In this document: positions 27,401 to 38,445 of the stretch, piece by piece
How the letters are laid out: each line of letters begins with the position of its first letter
How positions within the stretch are numbered: position 1 is the first letter of the stretch
From: Rhyacichthys aspro
Lineage: Eukaryota > Chordata > Actinopteri > Gobiiformes > Rhyacichthyidae
Length of the DNA stretch: 64,000 nt
Direction: 5' to 3'
NCBI GenBank assembly: GCA_036850595.1
Contig: CM072166.1
Coordinates: forward strand, 16,944,758-17,008,757
Program-made: the position numbers and the translations under genes
Notes under the pieces: model-generated
Told to the model about the DNA's origin: nothing
Database searches by the model: none
What the model saw: only the letters and a program-made list of their open reading frames with translations

Positions 27401-30400
27401 CAAAACAGCAGATAACATTTATTAGAATTGTTTTTTAGCTGCCTCTAAAGTGTAGATTATATGAATAAAGTAACACACATTAGCTTTAAGTATGTATTTA
27501 ATGACACAGCTGGTGGAAAGGTCTACATCTTGGGCTAGAATTTGCAGACAGGATTAGCATTGGCCTTGGTTTTAGTCAAAAAAATATTAGCTAATTCCAA
27601 CAAATTCCAAGAACATTACCTGTAAAGTGTAAAAGTTAATAATCTTGTTTAAACCACTTCAGGGTTAAGACTGTTCGCATTTTGTTAAAAACTCCATTAT
27701 ATCGATATTTACCATTTCCATTTAGCCCATTTTAAGATGTAACCTTTGAAACAAAAGTTTTCGAGCTAAAAGCAAAGTGAGGCCATATTAAGTTATCATA
27801 CAAAGTAACATCTATTTTATTTGTCAATTAGCATGTCTGCACAGAAGCATATTTATAACCCTCCCTTTTTTCATAGTGCTCTTAGCGTCTGTAATTAGCT
27901 CTTTGTGCTTAGATAATGTAATGAGACTCTTGGCTTATTTTCTATTCACAAACAGACTGCTAATGGTTTGTATTCACCGGGATCATTCCTTTATCCCCCT
28001 CTTTCATTTGGAATTCTCTATTAAAACACACCACGCCCCATTCTCTAATGTCCTTAATGATAGAGTGCAGTTTTCAAAAATGTGTCCTTGTATGTTTGAG
28101 AAATGGGTCCTTTGGGAGGGCAAAGGCTCGACTAATGACTGAATAATGAGGATATGTTTGGATTGTGTGACAGACTGCGTGGCTCCTCCTGCAGTTAAGA
28201 GTGAAGTCTTGAGGCTAAGTGGTGGTAAGCGTTGGCGCGCGCCGATCAGATCAAATGAAATCACTTTGCGTCTCTGGTGTGTGCGTTTCTTAGAAGTGGG
28301 GCCAGTTCGGTGGGGAGCATCTATCGACAGAGGCTTGTGTTGCAGGCACACTCAGAAACCTGAGCCGAGACCCGAGGACGGGGAGCGAGAGCATCCTGTC
28401 CCCGGAGTGTCCCCTGTGTCCCGCCGCACAAAGTATCTCATTCATGAAGTGTGCAAGAGTTAAGAGCAAAGCCGGCTTTAGACCGTTCTACAAAAAAGAA
28501 ATAAATGTGCTCTTCGGACGCTCCAGACCAAGTTGAATAAAAGAATTAAGATCCTTACAGTCAAGACTTCCTTTTATCATGAAGAAATGTGACAGAATCA
28601 AAGTATTTTTTTTAACCTGCAAAATTGTAATAGTACATCATAATACATTTAAATCATAATAATGCTTGATAGCTTTATTTTGAAATCTTATTACAACTAT
28701 ACAACTTATAAATCAAATAGAAATTGGCTGTGCACAAATAGTTAATTACCTGCATTTTCACATGTTACATTAGTGCCATTAGCTGTCATTGGCCATTGTT
28801 CAATCCCAACTTATTTTTCAGACTAGCAACTGAGGTTTATTTGTCCTGATCTAGAATGACTTGGAAAATGTGATCAGGCTTATATTAACCAACTAAAAGC
28901 ACTTTAAACACATAGTAAAGCCTTATTTTTTAGTCGTGCTTTAAATAAATGGCCTTCTTTTTATTTGCACAAAACACCTTGTAGTCCAGTCCTGTCTATC
29001 CCTCTGGTACAGAACAGTTATATGTATGAATTAAACTGTATCTATTTGAAAGCAGAAAACATGGTTCATATTTGCCTACTGTCAGTCTATTGTGTAGAAC
29101 AATACCACAGCGGAGGCCGTCGGTCAGGTGTATGGCAGGTGTGTTGGCAGATGTCCCAGAGTCCCCAGACACTCCTTTAGGGCCTCGAGAGTCATTTATC
29201 TCTAAATGAGTCCCATCTGCTGGCCTTCTGGGGAAGTGACTGAGGTGAGCAGAGGAAGACACTGCCGCTACCTGGTTGGATAGAAATGCCTCCGCAAGCA
29301 GTGTCACCTAAAAGATACACACCCACTGTAGCATGCATGTTAAAGACACTAAATTAGACACTTCTAATAGACTTCAATTCTATTTAAGTGTTATTTTTTC
29401 AACTAGACTGCCTTATAATATGTTTAAATGTGATTGATTTTTGACCGTTTTTATTATTTTTTTTTTATTTTTTTTTTTATTTCAAAAATGAAGTTAAGAA
29501 TGCAAATGTAATGTCTATAATGGTAAAAATTAGTTTAGGTTGATCTCTTAAACAGTTAAAAAGACTTTGATTAAGAAGCACATCAGTGTATAACTCTGGC
29601 TCCTCCATGTGTTGTTATTTAGTGTTCTGTACAAGTTCAGATTAACATAGTTCAAACTCTAGTGAACTGTAGCTTGTAGCCTTAACCTGCTATAGCTTAA
29701 ATGCTTGTATAAATGCAGTCCTAAATATCGAGCTGTTCAGTAATGTTCTCTATACTCACTGTAGACAATGAGAAAAGGACAATGGGCTTTTGGCTACAAA
29801 ACCTTAAGGCTGAGCAACAGTGGATGGAGATCTTGGGTGGCTCCAAACTAAACCAAACCAGATTCCCTTTCCGTGCACTTCTTGACTTTAAAAATTAGAA
29901 TAAAATGCAGTGATGGACTATTTGTATAGCACTGGACACATAAATAAGCTGTTTTGTCTTTGAGAATGTTATTCCATTAAACGTCCATTACTTTCTGTTC
30001 TTGCTTTGCCACTAGATGTTGCCATAAAAGACCAAAAACTACACACCCTATCTTTAAAAGATGTTGATTAACATTACCAGAATCGAATTAGCTGCAGATA
30101 CTTTCTGTTTGATATCAATGACCTTTTGATTTGATTCCACTCTAGCCTCATTACTGTAAAGAAATTGCTGAATTATAAGCTTAAGTAATGTTTTCCATTG
30201 TACTCTCTCTGTCTTCAGGAGTATGATGCCCAAAGCCCTGGATGGACAGATCGTGATGGAGAAGACCCCTCGGTACTTTGTCACCGTGGAAACACCGGCG
30301 AGAGTCCACGCCATGTCGCAGGATGTGAAGCTCATCGTGGTGGTCCGAGACCCTGTGACCAGAGCCATATCAGACTACACACAAATCATCTCCAAGACCC

Positions 30401-31496
30401 CTGACATCCCTTCGTTTGAGAGCCTCGCCTTCAAGAACCGCTCCACAGGTAACTCTTCACAAAACACCTACATGCACTGGTTCAATAACAGAAAATGTAA
30501 TTCTTTGTTTTATTGAGAAAATACATTGTCATAATCTTTAGGAGGTGAATAAAACAGCTTTGTTAGGGTCAGAAGAAAAAAAAATATCACATTTTAAACA
30601 ACAACAACAAAAAAAATCCTTTGAACAAATTAACATCTGTTTAGAAGTACAACATTTTTCCTTTATTTGTGGGAGTATATTGCAATTAACAGAATTATGC
30701 AGCAGCTTCTGAGCAGCTCACTCAGCCAGTTGGTAGAAGCATTCATGGCTCAATGGAAGACAACATACTACCCAACATAATGTCTGTCATGTGGTAAAAT
30801 TATGTACTTGAAATAACCATATGCATGTATAATATCTGTTTAGAAGTGTGCTACATTAACTATTTTTGCAACACACGTGAAGACATTTATATGCAGCCAT
30901 ATGCAGGAACTTCTAATATAGCCAACCACCCATAGGCCATGTTTTATGTTTGCATAGATTAGAAACCCATTAAATATGTATAAATACAACTGTTATTAAA
31001 TAGTGGTACTTGGTTTATGTTTGCAGTTATATTCTCTACCAGATAAATAGTAATAGTACTGGAATACCTTTTGAAACTAACCCTCCGATCACTGCTCTGG
31101 TCTCCAGGGCAGATCGACTCTCAGTGGAGCCCTCTGTGGATTGGACTGTATGCCCAGCACCTGGAGCGCTGGCTGGCCTGGTTCCCCAGGACTCAGATCC
31201 ATCTGGTCAGCGGGGAACGGCTCATCACAGACCCAGCTGGAGAACTGGGCAAAGTGCAGGACTTTCTGGGTCTCCAGCGGATAGTGACGGACAAGCACTT
31301 CTATTTTAACAAAACAAAGGGTTTCCCCTGTTTGAAGAAACCAGAGGGCAGCAGTAAACCACACTGTTTGGGCAAAACAAAGGGCAGAACACATGCGTCC
31401 ATTGACCCTGAGGTGCTGCAGAGACTGAGGGACTTCTATAGGCCTCACAACCAGCGCTTCTATCAGATGGCAGGGCAGGACTTTGGCTGGCAGTGA
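12117..31496 (+). CDS. hs3st3l: Heparan sulfate glucosamine 3-O-sulfotransferase, HS3ST3/HS3ST6-like, complete three-exon gene
   Basis: The spliced CDS joins 12117-12490, 30219-30448 and 31108-31496 (993 nt, 330 residues); all borders are GT/AG and both joins keep frame. Enzymes of this family transfer sulfate from PAPS to the 3-OH of glucosamine in heparan sulfate, in the Golgi. Seen: a short cytosolic N-terminus and one hydrophobic segment (about residues 7-26, type II anchor), a short variable stem with an N-glycosylation sequon (N53), the 5'-phosphosulfate loop GVKKGGTR at 84-91, SEPHFFDR at 108-115 with the family's catalytic Glu (E109), the 3'-phosphate site VVVRDPVTRAISDY at 165-178, Cys276/Cys288 as the probable disulfide, and KGRTH at 293-297. 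From memory, RDPVTRA and GSSKPHCLGKTKGRTH resemble HS3ST3, whereas LLEFLRLHPD and the QDFGW ending resemble HS3ST6. The enzyme class is sure; the paralogue name is tentative. Odd: TPRYF replaces the usual TPSYF, and there is an extra intron. The start is the ATG directly before the membrane anchor. Confidence 0.93.
12640..12831 (+). repeat. Degenerate TTTAGT-rich minisatellite-like tract
   Basis: About ten copies of TTTAGT(C/T/G) occur at irregular spacing, as in GGTTTAGTCC. The reverse-complement unit appears at 14730-14762 (CTAAACCAGGACTAAACTGG) and near 11535-11552. Confidence 0.45.
15495..15760. repeat. Probable interspersed repeat fragment, unclassified
   Basis: It includes ATGTTTTGTCCCATTTCCC followed by CGTCTAAGGGTCTTTATCAG, and TATGCCTCAGAGGGAGTGG, phrases I recognise from multi-copy fish repeats. 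A similar 'tttTGTCCC..TCATCT' phrase occurs near 62325. The class is not determined. Confidence 0.35.
16140..16190. repeat. A/C/G homopolymer patch
   Basis: Runs of A, C and G alternate without a repeat unit. It is short, and similar in style to the larger patches elsewhere. Confidence 0.5.
17891..18390 (+). pseudogene. LINE (non-LTR retrotransposon) reverse-transcriptase C-terminal remnant with 3' tail
   Basis: From 17891 one frame reads LIFKCINNLAPKVISFMFEK and on to PPLVRAHS. Near 18035 it shifts to another frame that reads SFTVKGPQIWNTIPAELKAL and DLRLYNLKVKQWLESY, closing at TAG 18163-18165. This is the usual C-terminal end of fish LINE polymerases (NLAP... / WN.LP.EL). A non-coding tail ends in AATAAACAT near 18386. 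It is dead: frameshifted and 5' truncated. Confidence 0.75.
18541..19076. mobile_element. Non-autonomous DNA element with terminal inverted repeats
   Basis: The left end CTAGCCTGGCAAGCC matches the inverted right end, which reads CTAGCCTGGCACAGCC on the other strand, about 536 bases apart. No clear target duplication is visible. On the minus strand a frame contains CLKPQQHTALRAFL, reminiscent of the region before the Walker A motif in fish helicase-like transposon proteins. Superfamily unknown. Confidence 0.55.
19570..19795 (-). repeat. Dispersed repeat, family R1, inverted copy
   Basis: Read on the minus strand it contains GTCTTTGGACGGTGGGAGG, then the head end near 19735-19790 in degraded form (TATCCCAACTTCTATGAGAC). 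It is more diverged than the 58205 copy. Confidence 0.5.
20205..20260 (+). repeat. Tail fragment of a fish dispersed repeat
   Basis: GTTGAACCCACAACCTTTTTG followed by CTGTGAGGCAGGAATT matches the tail of R1-like copies; a similar tail is at 61540-61575. Confidence 0.4.
21158..21332. repeat. Homopolymer patch bounded by a 16-bp direct repeat
   Basis: ATAAAGCAACATAAAT occurs at 21158-21173 and again at 21317-21332. Between them is a run-length-distorted stretch of A, T, G and C blocks. This could be a mis-joined gap or, less likely, an insertion with target duplication. Confidence 0.7.
29457..29482. repeat. T-rich tract
   Basis: Runs of T interrupted by single A bases. Confidence 0.7.
30219..30448 (+). 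CDS. hs3st3l: 3-O-sulfotransferase exon 2 (central sulfotransferase domain)
   Basis: It encodes residues 125-202 in part: MPKALDGQIVMEKTPRYF, then the 3'-phosphate-binding VVVRDPVTRAISDY and FESLAFKNRST. The acceptor is a pyrimidine-rich tract ending cttcag at 30218; the donor is cag|gtaact at 30449. It leaves one base of the Gly202 codon for the next exon. Confidence 0.94.
30449..31107 (+). other. Intron 2 of the 3-O-sulfotransferase gene (659 bp)
   Basis: AT-rich with GTAACT donor and CTCCAG acceptor. It interrupts the sulfotransferase domain after KNRST. No other feature is seen in it. Confidence 0.9.
31108..31496 (+). CDS. hs3st3l: 3-O-sulfotransferase exon 3 (C-terminal domain and stop)
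   Basis: It encodes residues 202-330 from GQIDSQWSP to QDFGWQ and the TGA at 31494-31496. It contains VSGERL, DPAGELGKVQDFLGL, the Cys276/Cys288 pair and the GKTKGRTH stretch that contacts PAPS and substrate in solved relatives. The acceptor is tctccag at 31107. The end of the protein matches the family C-terminus, so the gene is intact. Confidence 0.94.
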
Positions 31497-31577
31497 CACA
31501 TATGACTCTTCTGCGGCTTTTTTGGAAAAAACTGCACAGCAAAACAGAATCTGGAGATTACTGCCAATTGATGTTAG

Positions 31578-31583
31578 AATAAA
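31578..31583 (+). terminator. Possible polyadenylation signal of the 3-O-sulfotransferase gene
   Basis: An AATAAA hexamer lies 82 bases after the stop codon. It is the first canonical hexamer downstream. A longer 3' UTR using a later site cannot be excluded. Confidence 0.45.
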
Positions 31584-33648
31584 AAAAATGTGGCACTGGA
31601 AACTCAATGAACACTTTTATGCCCACTTTTTGCTAAGGTATATCGTTGTGTTTTTGAGTTAATTAATGTTTATTTTGCTCTTTTTATTTGCCCTTGTCCT
31701 GAAAGGTGTAGTGTTCCATGGAGGATGTCACATGGACAGTGTTAGGGAATATTTGAGCTGCTCTTGGAGCTGAGAGGAGTCACACGAGAAAGACAGGCTG
31801 GAGACTTTCTGGATGTCTAAGGCAGGAGAAGTTTATTGACCATCAATATGGGACCCGGAGACAAGATACTCAACACAGTGTAGTATTGAATATACAAGTC
31901 AGTGCACATGTAATACCATATCAAAGGAATTGTGTTTACCTGAGAGGCTAGACTTGGAGCCAAGTTATCTGTGCGGTGTTAGCCTTGACGTACTTTTCTG
32001 CATCAGCCAGATTTACAATTGATGTGTATATGAACATATTGTGTAGGCTAAAGTTTTCATTCAGTTGGGTCCTTGCAAATTCAGTAAGAGTTATGGTTCA
32101 TAACTCATATCCCATATTTGACCAATATCAATGTGTCAATGATAAGAAGCAATAGGCCAATGCCAGGCTCGAAGCAAGGTTGCTGGTATGTAAGGTGCTT
32201 ATTCTACCACAGGAGCTAACAACATGCACATAAACCGAGAAACCAAGAACTTGGGTACGTCCTCAACTCCTCACTTGCTCCAGAAATGATTCTTCTGATT
32301 CTTGTCACCTCTCATGTCTCCTCTTGATGCTTCTTTGTGCTTCTGTGTGGGACTAAGACGTGAGGGAGAGGATGCAAGTGGAGGAAATGTGGATGCTGAT
32401 ACTCCACTGGTAAATTGAAAACATTATAGCCTCTTATTAAACTATGTCACGTCAAAGTTCTATGTATTTTTTGGTGTAAGGTAATGTAGGGTAACTTTTG
32501 AGTGGTCAAAAAAATGCACCACATCGCAATTATGTACATTTCGTCAGTCCAAAAATGAGTAGCTTTTGCACTTTAGCATCGTCTGGTCTGATAAACACTT
32601 TTACATGCAGGAGTAGACTATAGCTAGTTGCAGACTTACACAATAGTATCAATCATTATCTTCAAAAACATGTAAAGATACAGACCGTCTCGAGTTTAAT
32701 TCCCACTCTGTTGTTCGGTTTTAGTGGCACTTCAAGCTGAACACATGCATTTTCCACATTCCTGGATTTCCCATTTCATACTTTTTTTGGTGCATTTTTC
32801 AGTCTCGCCGTTTAAGAACCGAAGGCAATCAATGCATACATATTAGACATTGTCCTCCGAGCAGTGTTTCAGGAAAAAAGGGGATGAATCTTTTATGCGG
32901 CGAGCGGAGAGAATCTTTATGAGCTCCGATCTGACTGAGTGGTTTTGTATTCTTGAATAATGAATGTGGATAAATGGATGTAAGGGAGCGGCTGCCTGTT
33001 GGTGGGTTTAGGTTAGCATCCAGCTGCTAACTGCTGTGAGTAAAGTAAAAGGGACGAGTGATGGACAACCAAAACAAGCCTGGGGTCGAATCAATGTAAA
33101 AAAGGTCAGCCATTGATGGAGTTCTTCCTCGTGTGATGTCATACTTTCACTTTCAGGCTGCGTTACTGTGAATTAAAGCCTGATTACAGGGTTGTCTGTT
33201 TTCAGTTTGCATGTATTTGCACTAGTGTTCAAATTAAATCTATTTTTCAGCAAAGTTTTTTTCAGCATTTTTTCTTCTTGGCTGCAACAGATGGAAAGTG
33301 ACAGGGCAGATTTACTGTATGTTCACTGTGAAGTTTTGCTTATGTGTCCACGTCAAATGTGCACTGGCCATAAACTGTCTCCAAATAAAATGCAAACATT
33401 GGGCTGAAATAAAAAGAATGGGAACAATTTTATAAGAAAGTTGAGTGTGGTTATTTTGTTACACTGTATGAATGTGAAATCAAAACAGGTCAATACAGGT
33501 CAGGTTCCATGGTTAAAAAGACTGTCCAAAATAAGGGCACTTTGGTCACCCTTCAGCTCTTTTGATTTCAACAATGAGGTACAGTTAATCACAACTCACA
33601 GAAGAAAACAGAAAATGGAAATCATCAGATCAGAGATCATTTGAAAGG

Positions 33649-33720
33649 GCAGTGTGTAGCCCTATGGCAGCATCTGGTGGCAACACTGCAGACTGCAGTA
33701 CCTCATTTCCTGTCTGTAAA
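33649..33720 (+). repeat. Common fish dispersed repeat fragment
   Basis: GGCAGTGTGTAGCC, then GCATCTGGTGGCAACACTGC and AGACTGCAGTACC: a degraded version of the widespread fish repeat with 'gtgtgtagg...ggcatctagtggtg...gcagattgca'. Confidence 0.45.
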
Positions 33721-35953
33721 CACCTACAGTAGCCCGTGTGAACACACTTAATGGAAACAGGCCAGTCCACATTAAAGCCAATCTGAAACAAAGTGGCCCA
33801 AGAGCAGCTTGCTCGTCATGGAAGATGTTCCATACGCATTAAGTTCTGCTTGCCTCATGGAGTATTATATTTTTTACCCCAGACATTTAATATTGTCACA
33901 CAGACATTTATCAATGAAAGAGTAAATAGTCAAAACAAAGTAGTTACAACAATCCTAAAAATTACTCCATTGAAACGTTGTACGAGTATGACCAAGTCAT
34001 GTCTGAGACTTTTAGGGATTGAGGCTGAGTCAACACTAAGACCAATGTCTAATACATTCTAATAGATACCAGGGAACGGTCCAAGTCCAGTCTTAGACCA
34101 AGTCCATAATGATGGAAGTTGGTAAAGGAGGCAGAGTTTACTACTTAATGTGGATTAGTAAACCAGCTGCGGACATGGTTGGTCTAAATGTTTAAGACAA
34201 AGACAAGACTGAATAAAAATGAGGTCATAACAAAGACAAGACCAAGACATTTAATAATGGTCTTAACACCGCTCTCGAGACTCTCCTCCTCTGGGTACTA
34301 CCCTACCCTACAACAAAAACAAGAAATACTAGTGAGTAATCTCAGTGGGACTTTCCTGGTTAAATAAAGGCCAAATAAAATAAACACTTAATTATAAAAT
34401 GTGAAATAATGCATGATGCAAAGTGCATCAATTAAATGAAAATCAAAAAATCAAAAATTGTTGTATGACCAGAAATCGGGTCAAATTTGGCAATAAAGTG
34501 GATAATGGCAACAGTTGGAGTTTCTGTCAAAGCATCTGACAGGGCTGATGTTTGAACGTATGGACTGGACAGATGTTCTGCTCAACTGTGATTGGTTACT
34601 TCAACATGGAGGGAGGGTCTAACTTATTTAATGCTGTGATTGGTTTCTGACACTTACTTGTTCACTAGCATCCACTCCATGCTTAATTTAAACAACTCAC
34701 TGCAGCTGAATTATAAAGCCTATATGCAGACGCTCTTTTTAGACATATACTGAATAGGATATTAAATCATAAAGGAGTTTTTGGTTGAGGAGACTTCCAC
34801 TACATTTCTCCTAAACCCCAGTGTTAGCTGAGACAACATTCAGAGGATAATGCAATTGAAAGTGTGAGGCCTCTTCCCAATAAATTATGCTAACTGTAAA
34901 TCCTGTTAAAACACTGCAATTAAGGCCTAATGTTTCATTAGTAAGATAAATGCAAAGAGTGTTGTTTTTGTTTGATTATACACTGTTGAAAACATAGTAT
35001 TGATTGAATATTTATTTGGTTTGGCTGCACATTTAAATGCCAATGCAAACCTAGATTTGACTTTACCGATAAGAAGAAGAGGTATGGGCCCACATTCTTC
35101 TAAAAATACCTAATGTTCTATCTTTAAACATAAAGTTTTAAGAAAATCTCATGATAACTATCTATATCTATAGTTTTCTGGGGTTTTTTTTAAACAGAGC
35201 AATAATTTAAAGATGGATGATGTGAAAAAAGGGAAGAATGTTTAGAGACAGTTTAATACAAAGCAAAGGTTAACACTGCCATCTAGTGGACAGTATAAAG
35301 CAATCCATGGGTCTCAAGTGATGAAAAACTAGGACTGTTAAAATAGCAATTAACAATTCATAACATCTCTGATCTATCTTTTAAATGGTCAAAAGTCCTC
35401 AAAATGGCATCCATAGCAGGAAAAAGTCATGTGACTGAAACCCATGAATAGCAAACCAGCATTCTAAAACAAAATGATTTTTATTTTGATTTCATTTATA
35501 AATAACAACTTCCAATAGAAAGATTTCATTTATAACAACATTTTAAATAATTTTACACAATGTAACTGATAAACACTACACAAAGTGCCACAGCAGATAT
35601 ATTCAACATGAAAACACATAAACAATCCATGCTTTTCTTTTTACTGCAACCAAGAAATAGAACCTGATCAGAATAAATCTAACCTCTGTCTACATATACT
35701 GAACAGAATACATAAATATAATACACATTTTCAAAAGCACTTATAATAACATTCCTTCTCTAAACTCCTGAAACGACATAACGTAACAAAAGTCAATAAA
35801 GGGATGGTCAAGTATTTCGTAAATGTGGCTCTGTGAGATACACCTGGAGCTAACTGGGTCTCAATGCATTAGATGGTTGTCAGCAATCCCGAATTTGGAG
35901 AAGCAGACAGGAGGAATGATACAATGATATTGCAAAAATGAAATACTCTTCCT

Positions 35954-36075
35954 CGGGGGGGTGGGGGGGGAAATATTTTTTTTTTTTTAAATTTTTTTTG
36001 GTTTTTTTTTTACCCCCCCAAAAGGGGAACCCCCCCCGCCCCCCCCCCCCCTGGGGGGCCGGGGGGGGAACCAAA
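35954..36075. repeat. Homopolymer-dominated block, probably a consensus artefact
   Basis: Long runs of G, A, T and C follow each other with no period, in the style of 856-1295. The sequence on both sides is normal. Confidence 0.7.
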
Positions 36076-38144
36076 ATATGAACCATTCCTCTATTAATCA
36101 CACATTTAAATGTACATAGAAAATATTGCTTGTTTTTAAAGTTAAAGGCCAGTTTATTTATCTGTGTACCACTGCTTGTGCTGCTTCATTTTTTCTAACT
36201 AGTTAGAGTCTCAATGGAAACCCATAACCTTTAGCTGGTGTCAAAATAGGACTAGTTGTGGACAATGAGTGAGGGCAGCAGGTTGTGTCTGTAATATATT
36301 AAAAACTTTTGTAATTCACCAATTGCTATATAAAAGTTGAAAATTAACACCATTTCCCTGAATAAATAATTTGAGCTAGTGGATTTCACCATAATATTGG
36401 TTTTAACATACTTACACTGTTCCCATTCATATGTTGTGGGTTTACAATGAACAAACTGTGCACACTTGCTGCTAATAAGCTCTGTATAACTGTATTCACT
36501 ATCATCAGTTCATCTTTCGAAAAACCATTGCATGTTTTATAAGGATAATTCAAGAACACGCTTAACATGTGTTCATAAATATAGAGAAAATTCACTTAAC
36601 ACAGTCTAGCCAACATTTAACTTTGAGATACAACAGCATTTGTTTGAAATGGAAATATCTGGAGTTATTTCACCATAAATCCGAGAGCAGTTACTTATTT
36701 AATTGCAAATCAATGCAAATCAAAATGCCCAATCACACATCAGCTTCATGGTCTCCTCTGAGGGATGTTAACTTCCGGTCAGAATCAATCTTTTTTGTTT
36801 TCTTGCACACACTATCCATTTATCCTGGACCTATTTAGAAGGACAAGATTTTTTTTAAGTCTCATATCTGCTTCTCCAAACTGCAGCTTCTAATAGAACC
36901 ACCTTTACAGAATACTGAACTATCCCTTCATAAACAATTGAAGGTGGAGCTTGAAAAGAGGCACGCTCCTGGAGTTTGGCAGTTTGCACAGATAGCTACA
37001 TGTTTCCTCTAAGAAGTGTATGGTCAGAGGAGCAGCACGGCTCTTAAAGAGTGGAGAGAGCATGCTGTTAATCTGAGGCATGCCGCTGGGGAAAAGGCAC
37101 TCAGCACGGCCCGGAGAGTCAAAAACACCACATCCATTCATCCTCGATCCAAAAGTGTAGGTTGAAGAACTTCAGCTAAGACAGTTCAGTTAAAGTCTGT
37201 TGTGGATGAACTACGAAAGAGGACGTTAACTTTCATTATATCGTCACTGGAAGGCATTTTTCACCAATGTCCTGTCATCAGGGTAAACAGAGCGTCCATA
37301 TTGCTTTTGCAGAGGTACATGTTTGCTATCGCCTGCTTACACATCTTTGTGCCTGTGCGGAGGACTCGAGTTAAAAGATATGCTACCAATGAGGTGAAAG
37401 GAAGTCTGTGCAGTTAGCATGACTTCTGTAAACAACAAAGACCAAAAAACTGGACAAAAATTACATTATTTGAAATTAAACTATATATTTTACTGTAGTT
37501 GAGTCGCCAAAAAGCGTCTAACTCATTATTACTAATTCTAATTGACTCGAATACTTAAAAGTCAATGGATATTTATTTAAAAGGAAATTTTAGCTTTAAA
37601 AGGACAGTAATAAGGAAACAAAACCCTGATAACCATGAGAAAAATAGCATCAGAAGGATTTTAGATAGAGGATGGTGAAAAGAAAGTGATATTTTCTGAG
37701 AAGCTCCAGCAATAATAAAACATCTGCAAAAAAAGTATTGGCTAATGGTTACGCGACAATTTGGGATGTATTGAGAAAATATATATAGATCAATTGTCTG
37801 TTTCCTCTTTTACCACTAGAGAGCGACATATCAACTTGAACCAAAAACCTTATATTTTATGGTCCATATTTATCCTTATCTTTCTAGTTTGGTGTCAAAA
37901 TTTGAAGATGTCCCAGTGTGGACAATTATAAAATGTAGTCACCCAAACTGATGTCTACTGTTTTCGATTAAATTTACTTCCAAACAGCACAGACTCATAA
38001 ATAAGACTCCATATTAAAATGAAATACTGGCCAATTTTAACTGCAAACAATCCAACAAACCACTCCCCTCTGGTCCCATGTTGTTTACAGTAACTACTAC
38101 GTTCTACAGTCTCATCTACTGTTCTAATGTTCTCTGTTAGCGCT

Positions 38145-38445
38145 CTAGCAGTACTCTTCGCACTGGGGGTCGGGCAGGTCGTTGAGGTCCAGGAACATGG
38201 AGGTGTTGGAGAGTTTGCGTCCGTTGGTGGACAGGTCTAGCAGCTCCTCGGCGGTGCTGGGTACGGAGCTGATGTACATGTCCCAGACCTGCTCCGGAGA
38301 GTCTAGCTCCAGCAGCTTCTGCTTGATCTTCAGGTTCTTCTCAATGTTCCTGCGCTTGTGCTTGAACTCCAGGATGGTCTTGGTGTAGCGGTTGATGGTG
38401 GTCACCGAGGAGGCCATGCAGGCTGTGAATGAACTCCACGCTAAT
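38145..38445 (-). CDS. gsg1l: GSG1-like gene terminal exon (TM4 and cytosolic tail)
   Basis: The acceptor is gttcttcag. The exon starts ILAWSSFTACMASSVTTINR and closes at a TAG at 38147-38145. After the conserved YTKTILEFKHKRR the tail of about 65 residues is acidic and leucine-rich and ends CEEYC, unlike the mammalian GSG1L tail. The 3' UTR lies below 38145; the nearest minus-strand AATAAA I see is at 37572-37577. Confidence 0.92.

Larger units (their letters stand above)
12491..30218 (+). other. Intron 1 of the 3-O-sulfotransferase gene (17.7 kb)
   Basis: No further exon is needed, because exons 1 and 2 join in frame. It holds a degenerate TTTAGT-rich tract, a LINE remnant, a TIR element, dispersed repeats and two homopolymer patches (listed separately). 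GC-richer, complex blocks near 14080-14350, 20500-21010 and 28140-28460 have no coding sense. I see nothing else definable in it. Confidence 0.8.
31584..38144. other. Intergenic region between convergent genes, including the GSG1-like 3' UTR
   Basis: It contains no exon that I can support. It must include the 3' UTR of the minus-strand gene below 38145. A repeat fragment lies at 33649-33720 and a homopolymer patch at 35954-36075. A GC-richer block near 32790-33010 is complex but non-coding. Confidence 0.75.

Noticed and set aside
31089..31607. 172-residue minus-strand frame over exon 3
   Set aside because: Antisense shadow of the sulfotransferase exon, with low-complexity content and no family similarity.
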